Source of the DNA: Chitinophagaceae bacterium | Lineage (GTDB): Bacteria; Bacteroidota; Bacteroidia; Chitinophagales; Chitinophagaceae | Assembly: GCA_947454155.1 (NCBI GenBank) | Contig: CANGIT010000019.1 | Span: 1 to 55,601 of the forward strand | Direction of reading: 5' to 3' | Length of the DNA stretch: 55,601 nt | Shown: one piece after another, positions 1 through 8,919 of the stretch | Layout: each line of letters begins with the position of its first letter | How positions within the stretch are numbered: position 1 is the first letter of the stretch | Program-made: the position numbers and the translations under genes | Notes under the pieces: generated by a model | Seen by the model: the letters and a program-made list of their open reading frames with translations, nothing else | What the model was told of the DNA's origin: nothing | Database searches by the model: none

Positions 1-146
1 GTTGTTTTTCACAAAAAATCAATCTTCTACCGTTTAAATGGTGGAACTTTTGATAGCCTGTTTTCAACTCATTGATCTGACAACATTTTGACCATAATTT
101 CTTGTTGTTTTTCACAAAAAATCAATCTTATACCGTTTAAATGGTG
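1..146. repeat. 43-bp direct repeat, two copies, in gene-free DNA
   Basis: Copies at 1-43 and 104-146 are identical except at one position (27 versus 130), so 42 of 43 bases match. Each ends in the near-palindromic core ACCGTTTAAATGGT (29-42 and 132-145). The start-to-start distance is 103 bp, and the 60 bp between the copies is not repeated. The first copy begins at base 1, so further copies may lie to the left. The core resembles the perfect palindromes at 30288 and 30466. I see no gene in 1-380; the rest is AT-rich sequence plus a promoter-like box at 359. Confidence 0.75.
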
Positions 147-358
147 AAAAAGGCCAAAACAGTTTATCCTCTATCTTTAACGCAATCGCCCCAATCTACT
201 TCCTTGCATTTGTACATCCCCTGTTTTTTTCTTTACATCCGCTCCCCTTGCCCACTCTTAACTTTTCATATTCTTCGGCGATCAATAATATTCATTTACT
301 TTTTCTTCTGTTGAACCTTTTCTCTTGCAAAATGTTTTTAGTGATGAAACGCTATCAA

Positions 359-366
359 TAACTTTG
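359..366 (+). promoter_or_regulatory. Bacteroidota -7 promoter element (TAACTTTG)
   Basis: The octamer fits the TAnnTTTG -7 consensus of Bacteroidota primary sigma. It ends 14 nt before the nitroreductase ATG, implying a very short leader. The -33 region (around 334-341) is only a poor TTTG match. Confidence 0.5.
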
Positions 367-380
367 CAAAAAAAATCAAC

Positions 381-1010
381 ATGGATATCATCAAAGCGCT
401 TGAATGGAGATACGCCTCCAAAAAAATGAGCGGACAACCCGTACCTCAGGAAAAAATAGATGTCATTTTAAAATCGATTCAACTGGCACCCACCTCTATG
501 GGACTGCAGCCTTTTACCATTCTGGTTATCACCGACCCCGAAATCAAAAAACAAATTCAACCCATCGCTTACGGTCAAACCCAGGTAGTGGACTGTTCAC
601 ATTTGATCGTTTTTGCCGCCTGGTCCGATATTTCGGCAGAGCAGGTAGACGAGTACATTGCTCATGCAGCAAAAACCAGAAACATGCCTGTGGAAGGTCT
701 GGCCGATTTCAAAGCAGGACTGATGAGAACCATCACCAATAATACTACTGAACAGAATTTCGCATGGGCTTCTCGCCAAACCTATATCGCTTTGGGATTC
801 GCCATGGCAGCGGCTGCAACCGAAGAAGTAGACAGCACACCCATGGAAGGTTTTAAACCGGCAGAACTAGACCAGCTTTTGGGTCTGAACGAAAAAGGGC
901 TTCGCAGTGTGACCATGCTGGCTGTAGGTTACCGCGACGAGGCTAATGACTGGCTGGTTAAATTGCCTAAAGTGAGAAGAGAAGCGGATAAGTTTTTTAT
1001 CATGCAATAA
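381..1010 (+). CDS. NAD(P)H-dependent nitroreductase family oxidoreductase
   Basis: A 209-residue FMN flavoprotein of the nitroreductase family, NfsB-like in length and layout. The N-terminus carries RYASKKM (the FMN-phosphate-contacting R-x3-K region). It is followed by APTSMGLQPF near residues 36-45, the central A-x-Q-x-Y/A-rich helix around 135-150, and a C-terminal LAVGYRDEANDW...KVRR segment typical of the dimer/flavin region. Members reduce nitroaromatics, quinones or similar acceptors with NAD(P)H in the cytoplasm; the physiological substrate cannot be read from sequence. It stands alone, with a promoter box just upstream and a strong terminator downstream. The ATG at 381 is the only sensible start. 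Confidence 0.9.
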   Translation: MDIIKALEWRYASKKMSGQPVPQEKIDVILKSIQLAPTSMGLQPFTILVITDPEIKKQIQPIAYGQTQVVDCSHLIVFAAWSDISAEQVDEYIAHAAKTRNMPVEGLADFKAGLMRTITNNTTEQNFAWASRQTYIALGFAMAAAATEEVDSTPMEGFKPAELDQLLGLNEKGLRSVTMLAVGYRDEANDWLVKLPKVRREADKFFIMQ

Positions 1011-1028
1011 TATTTGAATAGAAACTGA

Positions 1029-1064
1029 AAAGGCTGCAATCAATTGGATTTGCAGCCTTTTTTA
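1029..1064 (+). terminator. Rho-independent terminator after nitroreductase
   Basis: Perfect 11-bp stem AAAGGCTGCAA (1029-1039) with TTGCAGCCTTT (1050-1060), a 10-nt loop, then a run of T to 1064. It lies 18 nt after the nitroreductase stop and also separates that gene from convergent rmuC. Confidence 0.85.
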
Positions 1065-1087
1065 TTTACAGTAGTTATTTTCTTCAA

Positions 1088-2482
1088 TCAACCATCCGTT
1101 TCATCATCGTTGATTTCCGGTGGAAGCAGCTGTTGCGATTCGGCCGAAGGCAAGCCTTCCACATCTTTGAGTTTTCTGGTGATGGCTTTTGTTCGTTTGC
1201 CCAGCAGCTCGTCGATATTGTCGCTGGCAGCATGTATGTTTTTCTGTGCCTTTTCGAGCATGCCACTGAACTTTCCAAATTCTGTTTTAACCGCAGCCAA
1301 CACCTTCCAAACTTCGCTGCTGCGTTTTTGCAAGGCCAAAGTGCGGAAGCCCATTTGCAAACTGTTTAAAATTGCCACCAATGTTGTAGGACCGGCAACG
1401 GTAATTTTAAATTCATCACGCAATTGATCTACCAGTGAACTTCTCCTGATCACCTCGGCATAAATGCTTTCGAATGGCAGGAAGAGTATGGCGAAATCGG
1501 TGGTGTTTGGCGGGTCGATGTATTTATCGCGGATGTCTTTGGCCATTTTTTTTATGGTGGATTCCAGATTTTTTGTAGCTGATTCAATTTCTGCTGCATC
1601 CGCGTTTTCATAGGCGTTGAGCAATTGCTCATAAACATCTTTGGGAAACTTGGCATCGATGGGCAGATAGACAAAGTTGTTTTCGTCATCGCTTTTACCC
1701 GGCAACTTGATGGCAAATTCCACCGGATCACTACTGCCTTGCTTCGTTTTCACATTTACATCGTATTGCGATGGCGCAAGTATCTGCTCCAATATCATGG
1801 CCAATTGCACCTCTCCAACCCCACCCCTTAATTTCACATTGCTGAGTACCTTTTTCAATCCACCCACATCCGAAGCAATGTTTTGCATTTCACCCAATCC
1901 TTTCTGCACACTTTCCAGCTGTTTGCCCACCAGCTCAAACGACTGGTTCAAACGCTCATTGAGTGTTTTCTGTAATTTTTCGTCAACAGTTACTCGCATC
2001 TCTTCAAGTCGCTTTTCTGTGGCTTCCACCAGCTTCTGCTGACGATCTTCCAGCACCTGAAACTTCTCGCGTTGGAGTTCATTGAATGATTTCACATTTT
2101 TATCAAAGCTTTCCTGAAAATTTCTGATCACCTGCGTGAGGGTATCACGCATCTGGTTGTTGTCGGCCTTTACCTGATTGTTGAGCACATTCAGCTTCTC
2201 ATCAATTCTTTTGTTTAATGACTCCAACTGGGTGATCAGCGTGGCGTTGATTTCCCTGAGCGATTCGCTCAACTCTTTGCGGTTATCGCGTGCGATTTGC
2301 CCGATTTCTTCGCGGTTGGTTCGAAAATCATCTTTCAAGGCAGCTTCTATTTTTTGAAAATTCCCCTGCATTTCTCCGATTTTGTTTTCAATCGGCTGCA
2401 GGTTGATGCTTTTTTTACTGAGCACCATGATGACAACGAGGTTGACCAGTAAAAGTAAGATGATGATGATGTTGATTACCAT
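1088..2482 (-). CDS. rmuC: DNA recombination protein RmuC
   Basis: 464 residues. One N-terminal membrane helix (about residues 2-21) is followed by a long coiled coil (about 30-200), then the conserved RmuC domain with its restriction-endonuclease-like fold (about 220-400). Recognisable blocks include LRGGVGEVQLAMILEQIL, PIDAKFPKDVYEQLL, IRDKYIDPPNTTDFAILFLP and VAGPTTLVAILNSL. RmuC limits recombination at inverted repeats in E. coli; the biochemical activity is not settled. Length and order fit the family, and the ATG at 2482 places the membrane helix at the extreme N-terminus. It is a single gene, convergent with the nitroreductase. Confidence 0.93.
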   Translation of the reverse strand: MVINIIIILLLLVNLVVIMVLSKKSINLQPIENKIGEMQGNFQKIEAALKDDFRTNREEIGQIARDNRKELSESLREINATLITQLESLNKRIDEKLNVLNNQVKADNNQMRDTLTQVIRNFQESFDKNVKSFNELQREKFQVLEDRQQKLVEATEKRLEEMRVTVDEKLQKTLNERLNQSFELVGKQLESVQKGLGEMQNIASDVGGLKKVLSNVKLRGGVGEVQLAMILEQILAPSQYDVNVKTKQGSSDPVEFAIKLPGKSDDENNFVYLPIDAKFPKDVYEQLLNAYENADAAEIESATKNLESTIKKMAKDIRDKYIDPPNTTDFAILFLPFESIYAEVIRRSSLVDQLRDEFKITVAGPTTLVAILNSLQMGFRTLALQKRSSEVWKVLAAVKTEFGKFSGMLEKAQKNIHAASDNIDELLGKRTKAITRKLKDVEGLPSAESQQLLPPEINDDETDG

Positions 2483-2607
2483 ATTAAACTGAAAAGTTGA
2501 AATTAAATAGAATCGTTAAAAGCCTTTATTCGCAGGCGTTAGTGATTACCAACGCCTGAACGAACAGCAGGCGCCACAAACTACAAACTTGTTTCAAATT
2601 ACCCAAC

Positions 2608-2751
2608 TTATACAGGCTTTTTGGATTTATCTGCCGCCGAATTTACGGCAATGATCTGTTCGCGTAGTTTGGCCAGCACTTTTTTATAAGGGTTAAGGGG
2701 CGGATGAATAAACGAACCGGAAACTTGAACGGAAGTGGTTGAAGTATGCAT
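2608..2751 (-). CDS. Small ORF, 47 residues, unknown function
   Basis: An uninterrupted ATG-to-TAA frame that reads MHTSTTSVQVSGSFIHPPLN at the start, continues as a lysine-rich amphipathic stretch (YKKVLAKLREQIIAVNSAAD) and ends KSKKPV. The composition looks like a soluble protein, not random AT-rich translation. It has no signal peptide and no family that I recognise. It fills the space between rmuC (same strand, 125 bp downstream) and the divergent WYL regulator. No clear ribosome-binding site is visible, as is common in this phylum. It could be chance; conservation would settle this. Confidence 0.45.
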   Translation of the reverse strand: MHTSTTSVQVSGSFIHPPLNPYKKVLAKLREQIIAVNSAADKSKKPV

Positions 2752-2859
2752 ATCTGAATGATTTATGTAAAACTGCGCCCTCACTTTGTAACCGATTTAC
2801 AAAGCGAAATTTTTTTCAGGTTTATTTTAAATAATTTCGGGCACTCATTTCTTACCTAT

Positions 2860-3849
2860 ATGGCTACCAACAAAAATGCGCTGCGTCGCTACATGATCAT
2901 CGACCGCTGCATCCGCAACAATATGTCGCCCTTTCCTTCTCGCATGGTGCTGCAGGAAAAAATAAATGAAGAGTTGTGGGAATCCATCAGCCTGCCTCAG
3001 GTAGATAAGGACATTAACACGCTGAAACTGGAACACAATGCTCCTATAGAATATCACCGCACACGAAAGGGTTATTACTATACTGATGCCAATTACTCTT
3101 TCCGTAACAGTATCAACGAGGAAGACCTTTGGGTACTCGACTTCGCAGCTGCCGCTGTGCAAGTGTATGGACATGCCGATATCAATGAAAAGTTTTTAAA
3201 CCTCTCCGACCGGCTGAATACCGGTAAAAACAAAGGACGCGAGAAAGAAGCCGTGGCTTACAGTTGCATTCAGATCGAAGGTTCAAGTACCAAAAGCGGT
3301 TACGAATGGCTGTTCGACCTTTATCTGCATATCAATCAACTGCAGACAGTTCGCATCGATTACAATCCTTATGGCAGACAAGCCAGCCGTCACACCATCA
3401 GTCCTTATTTACTGAAACAATACCAGAACCGCTGGTACCTGGTAGGCTACAGCAATGAACGCAAACGTACACAGGTGTTTGCTTTGGACCGCATCAAAAA
3501 AATGTCTGCGGCGAAAGAAGATTATCTCCTCGATCCGGAATTCGACCGCTATAATTATTTCAAATACAGCTTCGGCGTGCACCACAGCTCTAATGAGAAA
3601 CCCGAAAAAGTGCAGCTGTTGTTTGCCGAACGACAACGACCTTATATTCTTTCGCTACCCTTGCATCATACCCAGCAAGTGCTAAGCGACAATAAAAACG
3701 GACTGTTGATACAACTTGAGATTTTCTGTAAAGGCAATCAAGATTTCATCGGCAAGGTACTTAGCTATGGCGATGAGGTGGAAGTGATGCGCCCTGCATA
3801 TCTGAAAGAGGACATCAAATCAAGAGCTGAAAAAATGCTGGCAAAATAA
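2860..3849 (+). CDS. WYL-domain transcriptional regulator (YafY/DeoR-like)
   Basis: 329 residues from the ATG at 2860 (MATNKNALRRYMIIDRCIRN). The frame is open further upstream to 2758, but those 34 residues do not resemble the family. An N-terminal winged helix-turn-helix (about 1-75, ending in KGYYY) is followed by the WYL domain (about 130-330) with KQYQNRWYLVGY and the conserved CKGNQDFIGKVLSYGDEVEVMRP block near the C-terminus. WYL proteins bind DNA and are thought to sense nucleic-acid or nucleotide ligands through the WYL fold. Many control DNA-repair or defence genes, but no such target is adjacent here. The likely partner is unknown. Confidence 0.88.
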   Translation: MATNKNALRRYMIIDRCIRNNMSPFPSRMVLQEKINEELWESISLPQVDKDINTLKLEHNAPIEYHRTRKGYYYTDANYSFRNSINEEDLWVLDFAAAAVQVYGHADINEKFLNLSDRLNTGKNKGREKEAVAYSCIQIEGSSTKSGYEWLFDLYLHINQLQTVRIDYNPYGRQASRHTISPYLLKQYQNRWYLVGYSNERKRTQVFALDRIKKMSAAKEDYLLDPEFDRYNYFKYSFGVHHSSNEKPEKVQLLFAERQRPYILSLPLHHTQQVLSDNKNGLLIQLEIFCKGNQDFIGKVLSYGDEVEVMRPAYLKEDIKSRAEKMLAK

Positions 3850-3889
3850 AAGTTTTTTTCTTTCACCATACTTTTTGACGATATCATCA

Positions 3890-3923
3890 CAAAAAAAATC
3901 CCCTCTCGTTTCGGAGAAGGGAT
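3890..3923 (-). terminator. Terminator after GH3 gene (minus strand)
   Basis: A 10-bp stem (3898-3907 with 3914-3923, one A-C mismatch) is followed on the minus strand by a run of eight T (plus-strand A-run 3891-3898). It sits 21 bp beyond the GH3 stop. Confidence 0.8.
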
Positions 3924-3944
3924 CTTACAAATGATTAGGAATCA

Positions 3945-6278
3945 TCAGGGTTTCAGCTCATTGAGCTGCACCTGAGGCGCCATCACTTGATGACATTTTT
4001 CTACCATCAGCTCTTTGCTTAAAGCAAAGGTTTTTGTTTGTTTGATGTTGAGGGAGGAAGCGCCGATTTTCACAGTATATGTTCCGGCTTCGGCTATCCA
4101 TGATGAAGATGGCGTGTCGAAAGATGCAAGATCTTTGGGTTCCAATACAAACGTGATTGTCTGTTTTTGTCCGGGATTCAGCAGATTGGTTTTTTCGAAG
4201 GATTTCAGCTCCAGCACCGGCTTGTACATTTTTTTAGATGGCGCACTGAGGTACAATTGTACCGCTTCTTTGCCGGCTACTTTTCCTGTATTGGTGATGT
4301 CTACAGAAACCAACAGCTTGTCTTTGAATACCGGTGTATTCAATTTAAGATTGCTGTATTGAAAATTGGTATAGCTGAGTCCATAACCGAATTCAAAGGC
4401 TGGTTTTATTTTGAAGGTGTTGTAATAACGATAGCCAACAAAAATGCCTTCTTCATACATCACTTCCGAATCAAATCCAAGTTGAAATCCACCGATACCG
4501 GTAGCAGGCACATCCGAAAGATTTTTGCCGGGGAAATTTTTTGCCGAAGGCACATCATCATAAGATAATGGAAAAGTGGTGGCCAGTTTTCCGGAGGGAT
4601 TGACTTTACCGCTCAGGATATCGGCAACGGCATTGCCGGCTTCCTGTCCGCCTTGCCAGGCCAGCAAGATGACATCGGCGTTATCTTTCCAGGCAGTTAC
4701 ATCCATCACACCACCCACATTGAGTATCACAATCAATTTCTTTCCTTTGCTGTGAAAAGCTTCGCTCACATTTTTAATCAATTCCAGTTCGGCAGATTTG
4801 AGGTAATAATCGTCTGTGGTTTTTCTGTCCTGAAATTCTCCTGCATTTCTACCAATCGTGATGATGGCCACATCGTTATCTTTTGAAAGTTGCAGCAATT
4901 GCTCTGTGCTGATGTTCAATTCGTCTATGGGTTGGGGTAATTCAAACATGAATGTCTTGGCCGGCTGTTTGTCTTTTTCTGCGCGGATATATGATTCATA
5001 TTTTCCTGCCATTTCGTCGTCTGGAGCCAATCCGGCTCCATTCAACCCTTGCACAAGTGATATGGTGTAAGCCTCATTCACATCGCCGCTTCCGGTTCCG
5101 CCCGAAATGAAATCGTAAGAGGTATTGCCCAGCACGGCAATTTTTTTCACATTGTTTTTAAGCGGAAGTGTATTGTTGTCGTTTTTCAGCAATACCATTC
5201 CTTCAGCTGCCGCAGCGCGGGCCACACGGGCATGCGCCTGCAAATCGGGCTTGTTGCTAAATTCATAGCCTGCGAAAGAAGGTGATTGCATGTTCACACT
5301 GATGATGCGGGCCGCATTTTCGTCAATGATTTTTTCTGTCAGCTGACCTTGCACCAACGCATCCATGATTTGTTTTTTCTGGTCTTTGGTACCGGGCATC
5401 AGCAAGTCGTTACCGACTTTCATTTGTTCCACCGCATTTTTTCCACCAAACCAGTCTGTCATCACATATCCTTTGAAACCCCACTCATCTCTGAGAATCG
5501 TGGTGAGCAATTGTCTGTCTTCCGAAGTGTATATGCCGTTGATTTTATTGTAGGAGCTCATCACCGTCCATGGCTGCGATTGTTTGATGGCGATTTCAAA
5601 ACCACGCAGATAAATTTCTCTGAGGGCGCGTTCGCTAACGATGGTGTTCACGAGGTTGCGATTGGTTTCCTGGTTGTTGGCAGCGAAATGCTTGATGGAG
5701 GTGCCCACGCCGTTGCTTTCGATGCCATTCACCATGGCTGAGGCGATGTTTCCCGAAACCACAGGATCTTCGGAGTAGTATTCAAAATTTCTGCCACCGA
5801 GCGGATTGCGGTGTATGTTCATGGCTGGTGCAAGAAAAAAATCCACGCCGTATTCTTTCACTTCATTGCCCATGGCCTCTCCCACTTTCTTCACCAGATT
5901 TTTATCCCAGGTGGAAGCCAATAAACTGGCTACCGGAAATGCGGTGGCGTAATAAGTGCGACTATCGTTTTCGCGGGTAGGCATAATTCTTAGTCCGGCA
6001 GGACCATCAGCCATTACGGTATTTTTAATGCCCAGTCTTTCTATGGCAAATGTTGTACCTGCAGCACCCGGCACCTTATCCATGGTTTGCCCCACCACAG
6101 GGCCACTGCTCATATCCATACCGGGAATGTTCATTCCCATTCCCACCACCAGATTCACTTTTTCATCCAGCGTCATTTGTGATACTATTTCGCGCGCTTT
6201 TTGCAGATCATATTTTTGAGCGCTGAGATTGATGCCGGCCATCAGCAGGAAAGCCGAGAGGATGATTTGTTTTTTCAT
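3945..6278 (-). CDS. Glycoside hydrolase family 3, BglX-like beta-glucosidase, secreted
   Basis: 777 residues from the ATG at 6278, which gives a clean signal peptide (MKKQIILSAFLLMAGINLSA, cleavage before Q21). The frame stays open upstream, but the extra 18 residues would spoil the signal. The GH3 N-terminal barrel has ADGPAGLR (90-97), RNFEYYSEDP (163-172), KHFAANNQE (196-204) and the nucleophile Asp275 in YVMTDWFG. The second (alpha/beta sandwich) domain and a C-terminal fibronectin-III-like domain follow. It hydrolyses terminal beta-linked glucose or xylose in the periplasm. It is encoded alone and divergent from the permease gene; there is no susC/susD pair nearby, so the natural glycan is not indicated. 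Confidence 0.93.
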   Translation of the reverse strand: MKKQIILSAFLLMAGINLSAQKYDLQKAREIVSQMTLDEKVNLVVGMGMNIPGMDMSSGPVVGQTMDKVPGAAGTTFAIERLGIKNTVMADGPAGLRIMPTRENDSRTYYATAFPVASLLASTWDKNLVKKVGEAMGNEVKEYGVDFFLAPAMNIHRNPLGGRNFEYYSEDPVVSGNIASAMVNGIESNGVGTSIKHFAANNQETNRNLVNTIVSERALREIYLRGFEIAIKQSQPWTVMSSYNKINGIYTSEDRQLLTTILRDEWGFKGYVMTDWFGGKNAVEQMKVGNDLLMPGTKDQKKQIMDALVQGQLTEKIIDENAARIISVNMQSPSFAGYEFSNKPDLQAHARVARAAAAEGMVLLKNDNNTLPLKNNVKKIAVLGNTSYDFISGGTGSGDVNEAYTISLVQGLNGAGLAPDDEMAGKYESYIRAEKDKQPAKTFMFELPQPIDELNISTEQLLQLSKDNDVAIITIGRNAGEFQDRKTTDDYYLKSAELELIKNVSEAFHSKGKKLIVILNVGGVMDVTAWKDNADVILLAWQGGQEAGNAVADILSGKVNPSGKLATTFPLSYDDVPSAKNFPGKNLSDVPATGIGGFQLGFDSEVMYEEGIFVGYRYYNTFKIKPAFEFGYGLSYTNFQYSNLKLNTPVFKDKLLVSVDITNTGKVAGKEAVQLYLSAPSKKMYKPVLELKSFEKTNLLNPGQKQTITFVLEPKDLASFDTPSSSWIAEAGTYTVKIGASSLNIKQTKTFALSKELMVEKCHQVMAPQVQLNELKP

Positions 6279-6409
6279 TGATCGTTTGGTTTTGGTAAAA
6301 TGGATTTTTACAGTGAATTTTCTGTTTTGCAATATCGGAAGTTTTGGGGAAGATATGACCCTGTGCTATTTTGTAATTTGAGGCCTTGATTTAATGGATA
6401 GCCGGTGTT

Positions 6410-7756
6410 GTGCTTTCGTCAAAAAAATTACTTTTACAAAAAAATAGTTTGAACAAGAAAAAATACGGTTTTGCGGCAGCGATTTCCATTGTGATCGCCA
6501 ATATGGTGGGTACGGGTGTTTTTACCAGTTTAGGATTTCAGCTGATGGACCTGCACAATATCAATGCACTGATTTTTCTTTGGATCCTGGGGGGCTTCAT
6601 CGCCATTCTCGGTTCTTTCTGTTATGCCGAACTCAGCTCCGCTTTTCCGGGTTCGGGTGGCGAATATCATTTTCTGCGTTTGTCTTTCAACGATAGTATC
6701 GGTTTTCTTTCGGGATGGGCTTCGGCCTTTGTGGCTTTTGCTGCTCCCATTGCCGCCTGTGCTTTTGCTTTTTCGAGTTACTTCGAAAATGTTTTTCAAA
6801 CGGGTTTCGATCAGCGCTATCTTTCGGTGGCCCTGATTGTTTTTGTTACGCTGATTCAAATGCTGAATGTACACATCGGCGGAAGGTTCCAAGTTTATTT
6901 CACCGCAGGTAAAATTGTATTGATTGTTGTATTGATATTGGCAGGCTACTTTTACGCGCCGCATCTCAGTGCGCAATCTTCTGGTCTCACCCATCAGGAT
7001 TTCTGGAAGGCGCTTACCCTGCCGGCGTTTTGGGTGGGATTGATTTATGTTTCTTATTCTTACTCGGGCTGGAATGCCACCGCTTATATCATCGACGATA
7101 TCGAAAACCCTAAAAAAATTGTACCGCGTTCCATATTACTGGGTACCCTGCTCGTAATGGTTTTGTATGTGCTGATCAATCATGTTTTCCTGATTACTGC
7201 TCCAGCAGCAGAAATGAGCGGAAGAGAAGATGTGGCCCATGTAGCCGCGCATTATATTTTTGGAGCAGCAGGAGCAAAAATCATCAGTGGCATGATTGCG
7301 TTTTTTCTCATTTCTTCCATCAGCTCCATGACCATTGTAGGACCACGCGTCATCAAAAGAATCTCGCACGACTATCGTCAGTTTTCTTATTTCTCTCATG
7401 TCAGTAAACACCATGTTCCTGTAAGAGCTATTCTGTTGCAATCTGCCATCGCCATCATACTGTTACTTACCAGCTCATTCTCTTTTATCATCACTTCGGT
7501 AGGTGTCATTCTTTCGGTGTTCACTACACTTACAGCCATTGGCCTGATTGTGATGCGCATCAAACATCCTCACACAGAACGACCCATCAAAGTGCCTTTT
7601 TATCCGCTTACTCCCTTGCTGTTTATCCTTTTCAACTTATTCACCATCGGCTACTTCATCGTCAATAAACCTACTGAGGCTTTGGCTGGATTGGTTTTCC
7701 TTGTCGTTGGCTTTATTATTTACTTATTTTTGTCACCTCAACACAATGAAAAATAA
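6410..7756 (+). CDS. APC-superfamily amino acid permease
   Basis: About 448 residues with roughly 12 hydrophobic segments. The first helix holds the APC signature IANMVGTGVFTSLGFQL, and the second has GGFIAILGSFCYAELSSAFPGSGGEYHFL. These mark the amino acid-polyamine-organocation family of inner-membrane transporters. The start is uncertain: the longest frame begins GTG at 6410, and a TTG at 6449 (LNKKKYGFAAAIS) is as plausible. The end overlaps the next gene by 11 bp (7746-7756), so the two are probably cotranscribed and translationally coupled. The substrate cannot be assigned. Confidence 0.85.
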   Translation: MLSSKKLLLQKNSLNKKKYGFAAAISIVIANMVGTGVFTSLGFQLMDLHNINALIFLWILGGFIAILGSFCYAELSSAFPGSGGEYHFLRLSFNDSIGFLSGWASAFVAFAAPIAACAFAFSSYFENVFQTGFDQRYLSVALIVFVTLIQMLNVHIGGRFQVYFTAGKIVLIVVLILAGYFYAPHLSAQSSGLTHQDFWKALTLPAFWVGLIYVSYSYSGWNATAYIIDDIENPKKIVPRSILLGTLLVMVLYVLINHVFLITAPAAEMSGREDVAHVAAHYIFGAAGAKIISGMIAFFLISSISSMTIVGPRVIKRISHDYRQFSYFSHVSKHHVPVRAILLQSAIAIILLLTSSFSFIITSVGVILSVFTTLTAIGLIVMRIKHPHTERPIKVPFYPLTPLLFILFNLFTIGYFIVNKPTEALAGLVFLVVGFIIYLFLSPQHNEK

Positions 7757-8912
7757 TTACCACTTAGTCGTTATCGCCACCATCGTCATCTTTTTTCTTT
7801 TCTCCTGCCACAACACTCAAAACCACTCCGAGCCGGAAATGAAACCGTTGCAGGAAACTTTGACACCTTCTTCTACAGCTGGGCCAACAGACGAATTGGT
7901 GATAAAAGATGAAAAGTTAGACAAGAATGCAACAGTGCTGGCCGGTCTCGACACCAGCAACATCAGCGATACCAACACACTGAAGGTGGTGAGAAAACTC
8001 AATCGCATTTGGACATATAAAACTCAAAAAATCATTCAGCCCATTCAACAGTGGATGAAAGATGAACACATCAACGATTCCATCGCCTCCGAAAAACTGA
8101 TGTTCTATCCTTTCAGCGGACCCGATTTCGAATTTGCGAATACTTTTTACCCTGATGCCGATGAATACATTCTTTGCGGCCTCGAACGTTCGGGGAACGA
8201 CAGCTCTTTGATTTTCTCCGACAAGCTGCAACCCGATTCTTTTTTGATCAGTGCCGACCAATACTTTTTTTACAGCAACAGGTTTGGGTTTTTTCGCACG
8301 CTCGACATGGAAAAGCAGTTTGAAAAAAGAGGCGTTATTGATATCATCGCTTTCTATCTGAAAAGAGCCGGCGCCACCATCGGAATGGTCAATAATTTTC
8401 ACTGGAGCCCAACTACCGGAGAGCTTACAGTACCCGACACGGCCCGTAAAGCCAATGTTTGCTATTTCAAATTTCAACTTCCTTCGGGCAAGTCATCCTC
8501 CCTGTATTATTTCAGAAAAGATTTGTCGGATGCTGGACTGGGTAAAGATTCACTTTGGCTGCAATGGGTGAAGAAAGAAGCGGGAAACAAACAAATTGTT
8601 TCATTAACCAAGTCGGCATCTTACCTGATGCATACCACTTATTTTTCCATCGTCCGAAATTTCATCTTGAATCACTCTTCGCTGCACATTCAGGATGATA
8701 GCGGCATCGACTTTGCCCATCTTAAAAATAGTGGAAGGAAAACAACTTTGTATGGCTCTTATTCCAACGTAATCTCTTTATTTAAGAACAAGTTCCAACC
8801 CGACCTCAAAGAGATGTATCACAGCGATAGCAGCCACATCAAATCGCTGCCTTTCCGCATCGGTTACAATTTGAAAATAGGCGAAACCAATCTTCAGGTC
8901 ACTTACCGTTGA
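7746..8912 (+). CDS. Lipoprotein of unknown function
   Basis: 388 residues from ATG 7746. The N-terminus is a lipoprotein signal with hydrophobic core VVIATIVIFFLF and lipobox LFSC (Cys21), so the protein should be lipid-anchored in the envelope. After a Pro/Thr/Ser-rich spacer comes a folded region of about 310 residues with no domain I recognise, predicted mostly beta, ending NLKIGETNLQVTYR. It overlaps the permease gene by 11 bp, which ties its expression to transport. It ends 7 bp from the convergent barrel gene, with no terminator between. Confidence 0.75.
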   Translation: MKNNYHLVVIATIVIFFLFSCHNTQNHSEPEMKPLQETLTPSSTAGPTDELVIKDEKLDKNATVLAGLDTSNISDTNTLKVVRKLNRIWTYKTQKIIQPIQQWMKDEHINDSIASEKLMFYPFSGPDFEFANTFYPDADEYILCGLERSGNDSSLIFSDKLQPDSFLISADQYFFYSNRFGFFRTLDMEKQFEKRGVIDIIAFYLKRAGATIGMVNNFHWSPTTGELTVPDTARKANVCYFKFQLPSGKSSSLYYFRKDLSDAGLGKDSLWLQWVKKEAGNKQIVSLTKSASYLMHTTYFSIVRNFILNHSSLHIQDDSGIDFAHLKNSGRKTTLYGSYSNVISLFKNKFQPDLKEMYHSDSSHIKSLPFRIGYNLKIGETNLQVTYR

Positions 8913-8919
8913 TTCACTT

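Noticed and set aside
1..146. CRISPR array
   Set aside because: Only two repeats are seen, separated by a 60-bp unrelated stretch, with a palindromic end and no cas genes. Unit length and spacing do not fit known arrays.
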